Below, in pieces: positions 19,310 to 27,682 of a DNA stretch of 64,000 nucleotides. Both the position numbers and the translations under genes were made by a program. Every line of letters begins with the position of its first letter. The first letter of the stretch is position 1. The stretch comes from Sandaracinus amylolyticus (lineage in GTDB: Bacteria; Myxococcota_A; Polyangia; Polyangiales; Sandaracinaceae): contig NZ_CP011125.1 in NCBI RefSeq assembly GCF_000737325.1, positions 5,828,001 through 5,892,000 of the forward strand, in the 5' to 3' direction. The notes beneath the pieces are model-generated. The model saw nothing but the letters and a program-made list of their open reading frames with translations. It did no database searches and was not told the origin of the DNA.

Positions 19310-20446
19310 TCAGCCGTCGATCACCGCGACCACGCCGTCGTGGAACGCGGGGCGGAAGCCTTTGATCTTCTCGTTCGCGCGGCTCGGGCACACGCGGTTC
19401 GTCAGCAGCACGATCACGAGATCGCGCGTCGGGTCGCAGTAGATGCTCGTCCCCGTGAACCCGAGGTGACCGAACGTCTCTGCGCTCATCCGCTTGCCGG
19501 CCGCGCTGTTCTCCGGGCTCTTGCCGTCCCAGCCGAGCCGGTGCGTCCCGCCCGGGCGCACCTGCAGCGCGCGCCCGACGATCTCCTGCGGCAGGAACTC
19601 CGCTTTGCCGTTGCGGCTGTCGAGGTACGCGCGACCGAACGTCGCCATCGCGCGCGCCGACGCGAACATGCCCGCGTGCCCCGCGACCCCGCCGAGTGCC
19701 GCGCAGTTCTCGTCGTGCACCTCGCCGCGCACCATCACGCCGCGCCAGTCGTCGCGCTCCGTCGCCGCGCATCGCCGCGCGAGGTCCGCGCGCCGGTCCG
19801 GCGCGAGCGCGCCCGCGTACATCATCTGATCCTCGGCGATGCCGAGCGGGCGCACGATCTCCTGCTTCAGCAGATCGTCGAGATCGCGACCCGCGGCGCG
19901 CGCGAGCATCTCGCCCGCGAGCATGTAGCCGAGGTCGCTGTACACCGCGCGACCGGGCGCGCCCTCGTCCGGACGGCGGCACGCCTCGGCGAGGATCCAC
20001 CGCCGCGCCGCGCTCGTCCCGGGATCGTGCGGCACGTCGAGGTAGAGCCCGCCCCACGGCGCGAGGCCCGAGCGATGCGTCAGCAGCTGCTCGAGGGTCG
20101 CCGCGCCGCCCGGCGTGCCGCGCGCGTCGGGCATCAGCGCGTCCGCGCGCGTGTCGAACGAGATCGCCCCGCGCGCGACCAGGCGCAGCGCGATGCTGGA
20201 GACGATCGGCTTCGTCAGCGAAGCGAGATCGAAGGGCGTGTCGTCCGCGACGGGTTTGGCGCCTGGGCCACCTGTCGTGCCCGCGCTGGCCTCGGCCCAC
20301 TCGAGCTCGCCGTCCCTCGACCGCCACGACAGGCACGCCGTCGCGCCTGGGAAGACGGTTCCGGTGACTCCCGCCGCCAACAGCCGACGGGCTTCGGCCC
20401 GGACTCGTTCTCGGCGCGAACCGCCTACTGCGCCTGCGTGACGCAC
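19310..20446 (-). CDS. Beta-lactamase-fold serine hydrolase
   Basis: 378 residues. The GTG at 20446 is preferred because GGGAGGGG lies directly upstream; another GTG 18 bases earlier is possible. Catalytic motifs are SLTK (Ser76, Lys79) and YSD (Tyr169, Asp171), and LGFTGTS near the C-terminus replaces the KTG triad with a Phe-Thr-Gly. LLTHRSGLAPW and SDLGYMLAGEM are typical of the class C/esterase EstB group (PF00144). There is no clear signal peptide, so it is probably cytoplasmic and an esterase or D-aminopeptidase rather than an antibiotic-resistance enzyme. It diverges from truD; only 60 bases separate the starts. Confidence 0.9.
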   Translation of the reverse strand: MRHAGAVGGSRRERVRAEARRLLAAGVTGTVFPGATACLSWRSRDGELEWAEASAGTTGGPGAKPVADDTPFDLASLTKPIVSSIALRLVARGAISFDTRADALMPDARGTPGGAATLEQLLTHRSGLAPWGGLYLDVPHDPGTSAARRWILAEACRRPDEGAPGRAVYSDLGYMLAGEMLARAAGRDLDDLLKQEIVRPLGIAEDQMMYAGALAPDRRADLARRCAATERDDWRGVMVRGEVHDENCAALGGVAGHAGMFASARAMATFGRAYLDSRNGKAEFLPQEIVGRALQVRPGGTHRLGWDGKSPENSAAGKRMSAETFGHLGFTGTSIYCDPTRDLVIVLLTNRVCPSRANEKIKGFRPAFHDGVVAVIDG

Positions 20447-20506
20447 CGCCCCTCCCTCACGCACCGATCGGGGTGCCGGCTCACGAGAATATGCGAGCCG
20501 CTCCCG

Positions 20507-21553
20507 ATGGGAAATGAGAGATTTCGCTCCGTGGAAGATCGTCTCCCGTTCCTGACCCGTCTCGAGCGCCCGATCGCCGGAATCCTCAAGGATCGTCCAC
20601 AGGATTTCCGGGTCGACGAGATCCCCGCCTACGAGCCCTCGGGCGCCGGAGAGCACCTCTACGTGCGCTTCGAGAAGACCAGCGTCGACACCCGCGACGC
20701 CGTGCGGCGCATCGCGGAGGCGCTCGGCTGCGACCCGCGCGACGCCGGTTTCGCGGGGCTCAAGGACCGCCACGCGATCACGACGCAGTGGGCGAGCTTC
20801 CATCGCGGCGACGCGAGCAAGCTCGAGGGCGTGGAGCTCGAGGGCGTGCGCGTGCTCGAAGCGAAGCTGCACGTGAACAAGCTGCGCACCGGGCACCTGC
20901 GCGGGAACCGCTTCCGCGTGCGGCTCCGCGACGCGCCGCGCGACGCCGAGCCCGACGCGCGCGCGGTGATCGCGGAGCTCGAGCGCCAGGGCGTGCCCAA
21001 CTACTTCGGTGATCAGCGCTTCGGGCGCGATCGCGCGAACCTGCCGCGGGCGCGCGCGTGGCTCGTCGAGGGCGGCAAGCCGCCGCGCGACTCGTTCGAG
21101 CGGAAGCTCTTCGTGTCGGTGCTGCAGTCGGAGCTCTTCAACGCGATGTGCGCGGCGCGCGTCCAAGAGGGCACGCTCGGCGCGATCGTCGAGGGCGATC
21201 TCTGCCGCAAGGAGGAGACGGGCGGGCTCTTCGTCGCGAGCGATCTCGCGGTCGAGAGCGAGCGCGCCGCGCGCTTCGAGATCAGCGCGACGGGCCCGAT
21301 GTTCGGCGCGAAGATGCGCTGGCCCGAAGGCGAGGCGAAGCGACGCGAGGAAGAGGCGCTCGCGGCGGCAGGGCTCGATCACGAGATGCTCGCGCGCTTC
21401 GCGAAGTACGGCGAAGGCACGCGCCGCCCCTACCGCATCCGGCTCGGCGCCCCGACCGTCGAGGTCGACGACGAAGGGCTCGTCCTCGCGTTCGATCTGC
21501 CGTCGGGCGGCTACGCGACGGTGGTGATCCGCGAGCTCACGCGCGAAGGCTGA
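20507..21553 (+). CDS. truD: tRNA pseudouridine(13) synthase TruD
   Basis: 348 residues, typical length. TruD signatures in order: IAGILKDRPQDFRVDEI, the catalytic GFAGLKDRHAITTQW (Asp87), LHVNKLRTGHLRGNRF, VPNYFGDQRFGRD, and SVLQSELFNAM. It converts U13 in the D-arm of certain tRNAs to pseudouridine. The ATG at 20507 has a weak ribosome site; a downstream in-frame GTG (residue 9) is an alternative. It ends 14 bases before the stop of a convergent membrane-protein gene. Confidence 0.96.
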   Translation: MGNERFRSVEDRLPFLTRLERPIAGILKDRPQDFRVDEIPAYEPSGAGEHLYVRFEKTSVDTRDAVRRIAEALGCDPRDAGFAGLKDRHAITTQWASFHRGDASKLEGVELEGVRVLEAKLHVNKLRTGHLRGNRFRVRLRDAPRDAEPDARAVIAELERQGVPNYFGDQRFGRDRANLPRARAWLVEGGKPPRDSFERKLFVSVLQSELFNAMCAARVQEGTLGAIVEGDLCRKEETGGLFVASDLAVESERAARFEISATGPMFGAKMRWPEGEAKRREEEALAAAGLDHEMLARFAKYGEGTRRPYRIRLGAPTVEVDDEGLVLAFDLPSGGYATVVIRELTREG

Positions 21554-21567
21554 GCCCGCCCGGATCG

Positions 21568-22425
21568 CTACGCGACGCCGTCGCGCGGTCGGGGGGTCCT
21601 CGGCGGCGGCTCGATCGGCTCGAGGTCGGGCCCGCTGCCCGCGAACGCGATCGGCTCGCGCGCGCTCGCCTCTCGATACGCGCCGCCCTCGCCGCCGCGC
21701 TCCCGCACCAGCACGGCGTCGCGCGTCGCGTCGGGCGAGAACCGCAGCAGATCGGGCGAGTGCTCGATCTCGACGGCGGGCACGATGACGAACCCCGGGA
21801 TCTCGCCGCGCCGCACGCGCGCGAGCCACTGCTGCTGCGAGCGGATGCGCGCGTAGGAGCGCGCCGCGACCACGATCCCGGCCAGCATCGCCGCGACCGC
21901 GAGCACCGACGTGCCCTCCGAGACGATCTCGCGATGCAGCGCGAGCAGCACGATGATCCCCGCGCTCCACGCGCCGAGCGTCGCGCCGATCATCGACGTC
22001 GTGCACGCGGTCGGGCGGAGCGTCTCGCGCACCAACGCCACGCTCGGCACCGCCACCGCGATGCCGGCGGGCGCGCCGAGGAGCGCGCCGATCAACGGCC
22101 CGGCGAGGAACGCGAACGCCGCGTCGCCGGTCGATCGATCGGCGAGCGTCCGCGCCACCAGCCACACCACCGGCGCGGTGATCGCGCAGGCCGCCATCGT
22201 GCCGAGCGCCGCCCGCGTGGACGCGCTCTGCAACGTCTCGGCGCGCGACGCGTGGTGCACCGCGGCCGCGATCGCGCTCCCCGTGATCACCCAGCCGACG
22301 ACGAGCGCTCCGTCGTCGACGATCCCGACCGCGAAGCACCCGGCGTGCAGCCCCGTGACGAGCGCGACCACCGCCGTCGTCGCGAGCCGTGCCTTCCGGA
22401 TCATCGCGGTCGCGGAAGGCGGCAC
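21568..22425 (-). CDS. Multi-pass membrane protein of unknown function
   Basis: 285 residues. A GTG start at 22425 follows GAGG closely; an ATG at 22404 is an alternative. About five hydrophobic segments fill the first 190 residues, for example VVALVTGLHAGCFAVGIV and FAFLAGPLIGALLGAPAG. A basic cytoplasmic tail follows (ARSYARIRSQQQWLARVRRG), then a soluble segment EIPGFVIVPAVEIEHSPDLLRF and a Pro-rich end. No family recognised. The gene begins 9 bases after the kinase stop, so the two form an operon and this protein may be a kinase target or partner. Confidence 0.68.
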   Translation of the reverse strand: MPPSATAMIRKARLATTAVVALVTGLHAGCFAVGIVDDGALVVGWVITGSAIAAAVHHASRAETLQSASTRAALGTMAACAITAPVVWLVARTLADRSTGDAAFAFLAGPLIGALLGAPAGIAVAVPSVALVRETLRPTACTTSMIGATLGAWSAGIIVLLALHREIVSEGTSVLAVAAMLAGIVVAARSYARIRSQQQWLARVRRGEIPGFVIVPAVEIEHSPDLLRFSPDATRDAVLVRERGGEGGAYREASAREPIAFAGSGPDLEPIEPPPRTPRPRDGVA

Positions 22426-22434
22426 GGCCTCGGC

Positions 22435-23718
22435 TCAGCGCATCAAGAAGAACATCGCGACGGCGCCGACCAGACCGAGGAACACCATCGCGCCCACGCC
22501 GAGGCCGATCATCAGGCCCAGGTTGTTGCTGGGCGGCGCCGGCGTGGAGAGCGCGTCGTGCGATGGCGTGGGCGTCATCGGGATCGACGTCGGTGCGGGC
22601 GCCTGCGGCGCGACCGCGGGCTCCGGCGCGCCGTACGGCTTCGGCGCCGGCGGCGTCGCGCTCGCGAGCGCCTGCTCGAGCTGCGCGATCGGCGCGTGCG
22701 CCCACTGCTCGATCCCCGCGCGACCCGGCTGCACCGGCAGGCCGAACGCGCCGAGCGCCGCCGCCGCGAGCTCGACCGTGCTGCCGTAGCGAGCGCGCTT
22801 GTCCTTCGCGAGGCCCTTCTCGATCACGTCGTCGATCGCGCCCGGGAGCCCCGCCTTCTGCGTGCTCGCGGGCGCGGGCATCTCGTTGACGATCTTCATC
22901 AGGATCTGCGCGACGGCCTGGCCGTCGAACGCGATCTTGCCCGTGAGCATCTCGTAGAGGATCGCGGCGAGCGCGAAGACGTCGGTGCGCTGATCGACGT
23001 CCTGTTTCCCCATCGCCTGTTCGGGCGACATGTAATAGGGCGAGCCGAGCGTCGTCCCGAACGCGGTCAGCTTCGGCCCGGTCTCCATCTGCAGCTTCAC
23101 CGAGCCGAAGTCGAGGATGCGAACGTCGTCGCCGCCCTCGCCCTCGCAGAGGAAGAGATTGTCCGGCTTGAGGTCGCGATGGATGACGCCGAACGAGTGC
23201 GCGTCCTCGAGGCCGAGCGCGACCTGACACATCACGCGCAGCGCGCGCGCGAGCGGCAGCGCACCGGCGCCGCGGAGCACGCCGCCGAGCTCGATGCCCT
23301 GCAGGTACTCCATCGTCATGAACCACGAGCGCACGCCGCCCGACGACCCAGGGGCGCCGGGGACCTCGGGCGCCTCGCCGAAGTCGATCACCCGCACGAC
23401 GTGCTTTGAGTCGAGGTCCTTCGCGGTCTCGAACTCGCGCTTGAAGCGCTCGACCGCGACGCGATCCTTCGCGACGTCGTCGTGCAGCACCTTCACGGCG
23501 ACGCGCTGCTTCGTCTGCGCGTGGCGCCCTTCGTACACGCGGCCCATCGCGCCGTCGGCGACGCGCGCGACCGCGACGTAGTCGCCGAAGCGCGTCCCGA
23601 GCCGGCGATCGGGCGTCTCTCCCGCGGGCTGCACCTGGATCGTGATCGACCCGTCGTTCCCGCAGAACGCGATCTGATCCGCGTATTCGGTCCCGCACTG
23701 CGGGCAGCGACGACTCAC
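22435..23718 (-). CDS. Ser/Thr protein kinase with zinc-ribbon start and C-terminal membrane anchor
   Basis: 427 residues. The N-terminus has a zinc-ribbon-like CPQCGTEYADQIAFCGNDG (Cys5, 8 and 19; the fourth ligand is not a Cys). The kinase domain covers about 45-315: Lys76 in VAVKVL, HRDLKPDN (His180, Asp182), LDFGSVKL (Asp203) and MSPEQAM. The glycine loop ADGAMGRVY has lost its first Gly. A Pro/Ala-rich linker precedes one transmembrane segment near 400-422 (LMIGLGVGAMVFLGLVGAVA), so the kinase domain hangs in the cytoplasm from a C-terminal anchor. It is cotranscribed with the membrane protein downstream and preceded by a 14-bp hairpin. Confidence 0.93.
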   Translation of the reverse strand: MSRRCPQCGTEYADQIAFCGNDGSITIQVQPAGETPDRRLGTRFGDYVAVARVADGAMGRVYEGRHAQTKQRVAVKVLHDDVAKDRVAVERFKREFETAKDLDSKHVVRVIDFGEAPEVPGAPGSSGGVRSWFMTMEYLQGIELGGVLRGAGALPLARALRVMCQVALGLEDAHSFGVIHRDLKPDNLFLCEGEGGDDVRILDFGSVKLQMETGPKLTAFGTTLGSPYYMSPEQAMGKQDVDQRTDVFALAAILYEMLTGKIAFDGQAVAQILMKIVNEMPAPASTQKAGLPGAIDDVIEKGLAKDKRARYGSTVELAAAALGAFGLPVQPGRAGIEQWAHAPIAQLEQALASATPPAPKPYGAPEPAVAPQAPAPTSIPMTPTPSHDALSTPAPPSNNLGLMIGLGVGAMVFLGLVGAVAMFFLMR

Positions 23719-23743
23719 GGGGCCCGATGCTACCGGACCGATC

Positions 23744-23779
23744 TGGTGCGAGCAACGAAGACGAACGTTGCTCGCACCA
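23744..23779. terminator. Perfect 14-bp hairpin between two minus-strand genes
   Basis: TGGTGCGAGCAACG (23744-23757) is a perfect inverted repeat of 23766-23779, with an 8-base loop. It lies downstream of the Cys-rich lipoprotein gene and 26 bases upstream of the kinase start. It can serve as terminator for the former. Being inside the kinase leader, it could alternatively be a regulator binding site or attenuator. No T-run follows on the minus strand. Confidence 0.5.
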
Positions 23780-23817
23780 CCGGAACGGGAGATCAGCGCG
23801 AAGAAGAGGCAGCGCCG

Positions 23818-24987
23818 TCAGCGCGCCGACGCCGACGCCGACGCCGATGCCGAGATCGACACCGACACCTCGACCGACACCGACACGCTCGCCATCGAGT
23901 CCGCCACCGCGCCCGCCGCCGCCGTCGCGCACGCGACCGCGCCGATGCCGACCGTCGCCGCGGCGTTCGGAAGGTCCGGCGCGAGGCGCGCGATCTCCCG
24001 GCCCGAGCGCTGGAGGCGCTCGACGCGCGTGCGCAGCGCCAGGATCGCCGAGAGGCCCTCGCGCACCGCGTTCTGCACCGCGTCGACGCGCGGCTGCATC
24101 GCCGGATCGATGCCGCCCGACACGTTCATGCGCGTCTCGCCCGGATCACAGCGGGCGTGCGCCTCGACGCGCGCCTCGCACGACGCGCGGCAGCGCGCGC
24201 TGACCGACGCCGGGCGCACCTGACCGGTGCAGTACGGCTCCTCGTACTCGATCGAGCAGCCGCCGCGGCACTCGCCCTGACAGCTCGCCTGCGCGCGCGC
24301 CACGCACTGGCCCTGGCAGGTGCCCTCGCAGCGCCCCGCGCACGACCCGTCGGGCCCGGTCTGCGAGCACCGTCCGTCGCAGATGCCGTCGCAGGTGCCG
24401 GTGCACTCGCCTTGGACGTCGACCGCGCACGAGCCCGTGCACTGCGCGTTGCATCGCCCGCGGATCTCACCGCCCTCGCACTGGATCTCGATCGATCCCG
24501 GATCGACGCGGGCCTCGCACTCGGCCGCGCACGACGCGTACGCGTCCATCGAGACCTCGCAGTGCGGCGGGCGCGACTCGATCGTCACCTGCACTCGGCT
24601 CGCACCGCGGATCGCCTGCATCTCGGCGCGGAAGCGCTCGTTCACCGTCGTGCACACCGCGCGCACGCCCTCGGGCCCGTCGCCCGCGAGGTCCGCCTCC
24701 GCGACGCCGAGCGCGCGGCCCATCCGCTGACACGCCGCGAGCAGATCGTTCTGCACCGAGATCGCCGCGTCGCTGAAGTCGCCCGCGGCGATCAGGAACG
24801 CCTCGATCTTCTGCGCGGCGTTGTTGGTCCCGAAGTCGCCACGGCACTGTCCACCGACCGCGCCGCCCCCTCCGCCGCCCCCGCCGGCCGAGCCCCGTCG
24901 GCCGGGACGAAGCGCACCGCAGCCTGTCAGGAGCGTGGGGATCGCGAGCAGCGCGACGAGGGCGAGCAAGGGGCGATGGCTTCGCAT
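23818..24987 (-). CDS. Cys-rich lipoprotein with EGF/metallothionein-like repeats
   Basis: 389 residues. GGAGG precedes the ATG at 24987. A lipoprotein signal (ALLAIPTLLTGC) leads into a glycine run. Residues about 145-265 hold dense Cys pairs in an irregular repeat, C-x(3)-C-x(3)-C: CNAQCTGSCAVDVQGEC, CDGICDGRCS, CAGRCEGTCQGQC, CQGECRGGCS. This arrangement looks like tandem small disulfide knots or a metal-binding array. The C-terminal 30 residues alternate Ser with Val, Ala, Ile or Glu (SVSVEVSVSISASASASASA), a low-complexity beta-prone tail. Large myxobacterial lipoproteins of this kind are known only as hypothetical proteins. Probably surface-exposed; function unknown. Confidence 0.78.
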   Translation of the reverse strand: MRSHRPLLALVALLAIPTLLTGCGALRPGRRGSAGGGGGGGGAVGGQCRGDFGTNNAAQKIEAFLIAAGDFSDAAISVQNDLLAACQRMGRALGVAEADLAGDGPEGVRAVCTTVNERFRAEMQAIRGASRVQVTIESRPPHCEVSMDAYASCAAECEARVDPGSIEIQCEGGEIRGRCNAQCTGSCAVDVQGECTGTCDGICDGRCSQTGPDGSCAGRCEGTCQGQCVARAQASCQGECRGGCSIEYEEPYCTGQVRPASVSARCRASCEARVEAHARCDPGETRMNVSGGIDPAMQPRVDAVQNAVREGLSAILALRTRVERLQRSGREIARLAPDLPNAAATVGIGAVACATAAAGAVADSMASVSVSVEVSVSISASASASASAR

Positions 24988-25095
24988 CCGGGTCCTCCGT
25001 GCGCGACGAAGCGTCGCGCGCGGCGCGACTCTATCACCGAGATCGATCGCGCCGGAAACGGCACGAAACGCTCGCCGCGGAGTATCTTCTCGCCG

Positions 25096-25278
25096 ATGGG
25101 ACGGACGCTGCGCGACGGCTCGGGCGCGCTCCTCGTCGGAGTGGCGATGGCGGCGCTCTTCTTCGGCGTCGTGCAGCTGCGCGCGCACGACTACGTCGCG
25201 GCGGTGCTGCTCGTGATCGTCGCGCTCTCGGTGCTGCGCGCCGGCGTCGAGCTCCTGCGGCCCACGCTGGGGGAGTGA
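25096..25278 (+). CDS. Small membrane protein
   Basis: 60 residues. The sequence is basic at the start (MGRTLRDGSG) and then has two hydrophobic stretches (ALLVGVAMAALFFGVVQL and YVAAVLLVIVALSVLRAGVELL), enough for a helical hairpin in the inner membrane. No family recognised. The stop at 25276-25278 lies 3 bases before the TTG start of the isomerase gene, so it appears to open a three-gene operon. Existence rests on operon spacing and the regular hydrophobic pattern. Confidence 0.6.
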   Translation: MGRTLRDGSGALLVGVAMAALFFGVVQLRAHDYVAAVLLVIVALSVLRAGVELLRPTLGE

Positions 25279-25281
25279 CGT

Positions 25282-26235
25282 TTGCGTCGCGCGCGGAGCG
25301 TCGTCGTCGCGTGCCTCGTGTCGCTCGCGCTCGCGTGCGGCGGCGAGACCGCAGCGCCCGACGCGGGGGCTCGTCGCGCCGTCGCGCCGAGCGCGCGCGT
25401 GAGCGGCACCGTCGTGTCCACGGTCGACGGCGCGCCGATCACGCTCGAGGAGGTCGAGGAGGTCGCGCGCGAGACCGGGCTCGCGCCGCAGGACGCGCTG
25501 CGGCGGCTGCAGGAAGAGCGCGTGCTCGCCGCGCACGCCGAGGCGGCCGGGCTCGGCGACGACGACGAGGTGCAGGACGCGGTGCGGCGCGCGTCGGTGC
25601 AGGCGCTGCTCGAGGCGCGCGTCGAGGCGGAGATCACGCCCGCGTCGATCCCCGCCGAGCAGGTCGCGGCGCGGATGGAGGCGCAGCGCGCGCGGTGGGC
25701 GCGCCCCGAGCGGCGGCGGAGCACGCACGTGGTCGCGAGGCTCGCGCCCGACGCACCGCCCGAGGCCGACGCGGCGGCAGAGCGCTTCGCGCGGCGGGCG
25801 ATCGAGCGGATGAGCGCAGCCGAGGACGCGCGCGCCGAGGCACACGTGATCGGCGAGGAGGATCACGCCGGGCGCACGTACGAGGTGCTCGTCGAGGATC
25901 TGCCGCCGGTCACGCGCGAGGGACAGCTGGTGCCCGAGTACCTCGACGCGCTGTTCTCGCGCGCCGAGCCCGGCGTGGTGGCGCAGCCGCTGCGGACGAC
26001 CTTCGGATGGCACGCGATCGTGCTGACCGAGGTGATGCCGCCGTGGGAGGCGCCGCGCGACGAGGTCGTGTCCGCGATGCGCCAGGAGCTCGCGGTCGAG
26101 GCGCGCGCGGCGCGGCTCGAGGAGCTGGCGCGCGAGCTCGCGTCGCGCACGCCGGTGGAGCGCGACGAGGCGGCGATCGATCGTGCGATCACGATCGACC
26201 TCGAGGCGATGGAGCGCGGAGGCGCGAGCCCATGA
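25282..26235 (+). CDS. Lipoprotein peptidyl-prolyl isomerase of the SurA/parvulin type
   Basis: 317 residues from a TTG at 25282 with GGGGGAG 8-9 bases upstream. The lipobox is LALACGG. After an Ala-rich linker come the SurA-like N-terminal helices (VDGAPITLEEVEEVARETG). A parvulin-like domain (about 145-245) follows: RRSTHVVARLAPDAP, LPPVTREGQLVPEYLDALFSRAEPGVVAQPLRTTFGWHAIVLTEVMPP. The TFGWH motif is the family's most conserved strand. It should assist folding of exported proteins outside the inner membrane. The catalytic pair is only partly conserved, so chaperone activity may dominate. The stop overlaps the Roadblock gene (ATGA). Confidence 0.82.
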   Translation: MRRARSVVVACLVSLALACGGETAAPDAGARRAVAPSARVSGTVVSTVDGAPITLEEVEEVARETGLAPQDALRRLQEERVLAAHAEAAGLGDDDEVQDAVRRASVQALLEARVEAEITPASIPAEQVAARMEAQRARWARPERRRSTHVVARLAPDAPPEADAAAERFARRAIERMSAAEDARAEAHVIGEEDHAGRTYEVLVEDLPPVTREGQLVPEYLDALFSRAEPGVVAQPLRTTFGWHAIVLTEVMPPWEAPRDEVVSAMRQELAVEARAARLEELARELASRTPVERDEAAIDRAITIDLEAMERGGASP

Positions 26236-26888
26236 GCCATCCGTCGAGCGTCCCGGTCGAGTCGCGTCGGGATCTCGACGAGAGCAGCTTCACGCCGATC
26301 CTCCGCAGCGTGCTGCACTCCGTCCCTGGCGTGCTCGCGGTGGTGTTCGTCGACGCCGAGGGTGAGTGCATCGACTACTGCTCGTCGCTTCCACCCTTCG
26401 ACGCGAAGGTGATCGCGGCGCACATGCTCGTCGTCACGAGCGAGGTGCGCGAGACGACGAAGCGACGCGCCGGCGAGCCCTGGGCGATTCACGTGCAAGG
26501 CAGCGAGCGCGACATCGTCGTGCGGCGCGTGACGGACGAGTACCTGCTGGTCGTGGTGACGCTCTCGATGGGCATCCCGAGCTTGCTCACCGAGACGATC
26601 GAGCTCGCGGTGCGGAAGCTGCGCGTCGAGAGCGGCGAGGTCACGCCGCGCTGGGAGCCCGCGATCGACGCGCGGGTGCGCGTGGAGGTGCGCGTGGCGA
26701 AGGGCTGGCCGTACGCGCCGAGCGCGTTCTGGATGGGCACCGAGCGCACGAAGGTGGGCGACGTGCTGGGCCGGTGGATCGAAGACGACGACGGGGCGCG
26801 CCTGGTGTGCTTCATGGTGCGGAGCGAGAGCGGCCAAGAGCTGACCCTGGTGCACCACGTGGAAGAGGACCGCTGGGAGCGCAGGTGA
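26232..26888 (+). CDS. Roadblock/LC7-domain protein
   Basis: 218 residues. The first half (about 17-125) is a Roadblock/LC7 fold: FTPILRSVLHSVPGVLAVVFVDAEGECIDY and a later YLLVVVTLSMGIPSLLTETIELAVRKL. These domains bind small Ras-like GTPases such as MglA and act in motility and polarity control of myxobacteria. The second half (about 135-218) has no recognised domain. No GTPase gene is nearby. The ATG overlaps the isomerase stop. Thirteen bases after its own stop the first large repeat copy begins. Confidence 0.82.
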   Translation: MSHPSSVPVESRRDLDESSFTPILRSVLHSVPGVLAVVFVDAEGECIDYCSSLPPFDAKVIAAHMLVVTSEVRETTKRRAGEPWAIHVQGSERDIVVRRVTDEYLLVVVTLSMGIPSLLTETIELAVRKLRVESGEVTPRWEPAIDARVRVEVRVAKGWPYAPSAFWMGTERTKVGDVLGRWIEDDDGARLVCFMVRSESGQELTLVHHVEEDRWERR

Positions 26889-26901
26889 TTCGGTGCGAGC
26901 G

Positions 26902-27119
26902 CTGACCGCGACGCTTCGGTGTGCACGTTCGCGCAAGGGCGCGCTGGCGCGCGCTCGCGCTCACAGCTGGTTCGTTTGGGTCTCGGCCAGCGGGCCGCTC
27001 GTGGTGGGGTTGCTTCGCGGGTCGCGCGATCTCGAGTCCCCGCGGATCGTGCTCGGGAGCGTGATCTCGAGGACACGCTCGTCGCTTTCGAAAGCGTCAT
27101 CTCGAGGACGATCTCGGTA
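26902..27119 (+). repeat. Large repeat, copy 1 (direct, 218 bp)
   Basis: It begins CTGACCG 13 bases after the stop of the Roadblock gene. The conserved core is GCTTCGGTGTGCACG, then GCGCAAGGGCGCGCTGGCGC, then AGCTGGTTCGTTTGGG, then GCTCGTGGTGGGGTTGCTTC, then CTCGAGTCCCCGCGGATCGT. Copy 2 follows head to tail. Internal short palindromes (CTCGAG, GCGCGC) are frequent. The same core occurs in five places in this window, at phases that do not preserve one reading frame, so I treat it as non-coding. Confidence 0.88.
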
Positions 27120-27371
27120 CTGACCGTGAGGCTTCGGTGTGCACGCTCGCGCAAGGGCGCGCTGGCGCGCGCTCGCGCTCGCAGCTGGTTCGTTTGGGTC
27201 TCGGCCAGCGGGCCGCTCGTGGTGGGGTTGCTTCGCGGTATGGCGATCTCGAGTCCCCGCGGATCGTGCTCGGGGGCGTGATCTCGAGAACACGCTCGTC
27301 GCTTGCGAGAGCGTCATCTCGAGATCGCGCTCGTCGCTTGCGAGAGCGTCATCTCGAGGACGATCTCGGTA
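27120..27371 (+). repeat. Large repeat, copy 2 (direct, 252 bp, with a 35-bp internal duplication)
   Basis: Nearly identical to copy 1 but longer. The difference is accounted for by one deleted base and a 35-bp tandem duplication: CGCTCGTCGCTTGCGAGAGC begins at 27293 and again at 27328, each running through CATCTCGAG. The 218 and 252 bp periods give different codon phases, which argues against coding. Confidence 0.88.
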
Positions 27372-27518
27372 CTGACCGTGAGGCTTCGGTGTGCACGCTC
27401 GCGCAAGGGCGCGCTGGCGCGCGCTCGCGCTCGCAGCTGGTTCGTCTGGGTCTCGGCGAGCGGGCCGCTCGTGGTGGGGTTGCTTCGCGGTCGGCGCGAT
27501 CTCGAGTCCCCGCAGATC
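27372..27518 (+). repeat. Large repeat, copy 3 (direct, truncated)
   Basis: It starts CTGACCGTGAGGCTTCGG at 27372 and matches copies 1 and 2 through CTCGAGTCCCCGC near 27513. Then it diverges and the 3' part of the unit is missing. About 160 bases of CTCGA-rich DNA follow, with short hairpins such as CTTCGAG at 27533-27539 with 27550-27556, and ATCGAGA at 27603-27609 with 27615-27621. I see no gene there. Confidence 0.85.
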
Positions 27519-27682
27519 TCGCACGGCCATGCCTTCGAGCGCGTGGGGACTCGAAGCGCTCACTCGATAGGGCCTCTCGATTCGCTGGCGCTCGAAGCTC
27601 CGATCGAGAAGCTTTCTCGATTGGGTGACCTCGAGCGTGTGATCGAGAGCTCCTATCGATGGATGATCCTCGAACCCGCCCG

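Noticed and set aside
19310-20446. Antibiotic-resistance beta-lactamase
   Set aside because: There is no signal peptide and the KTG triad is replaced by FTGT. The EstB/esterase branch fits better.
19310-23932. A 1540-codon minus-strand frame covering truD, a membrane-protein gene and a kinase gene
   Set aside because: Only its last 379 codons encode a recognisable protein (the beta-lactamase-fold hydrolase). The rest is out of frame with clear genes.
26232-26888. MglB orthologue
   Set aside because: A Roadblock domain is present, but the protein is longer than MglB and no mglA-like GTPase gene is next to it.
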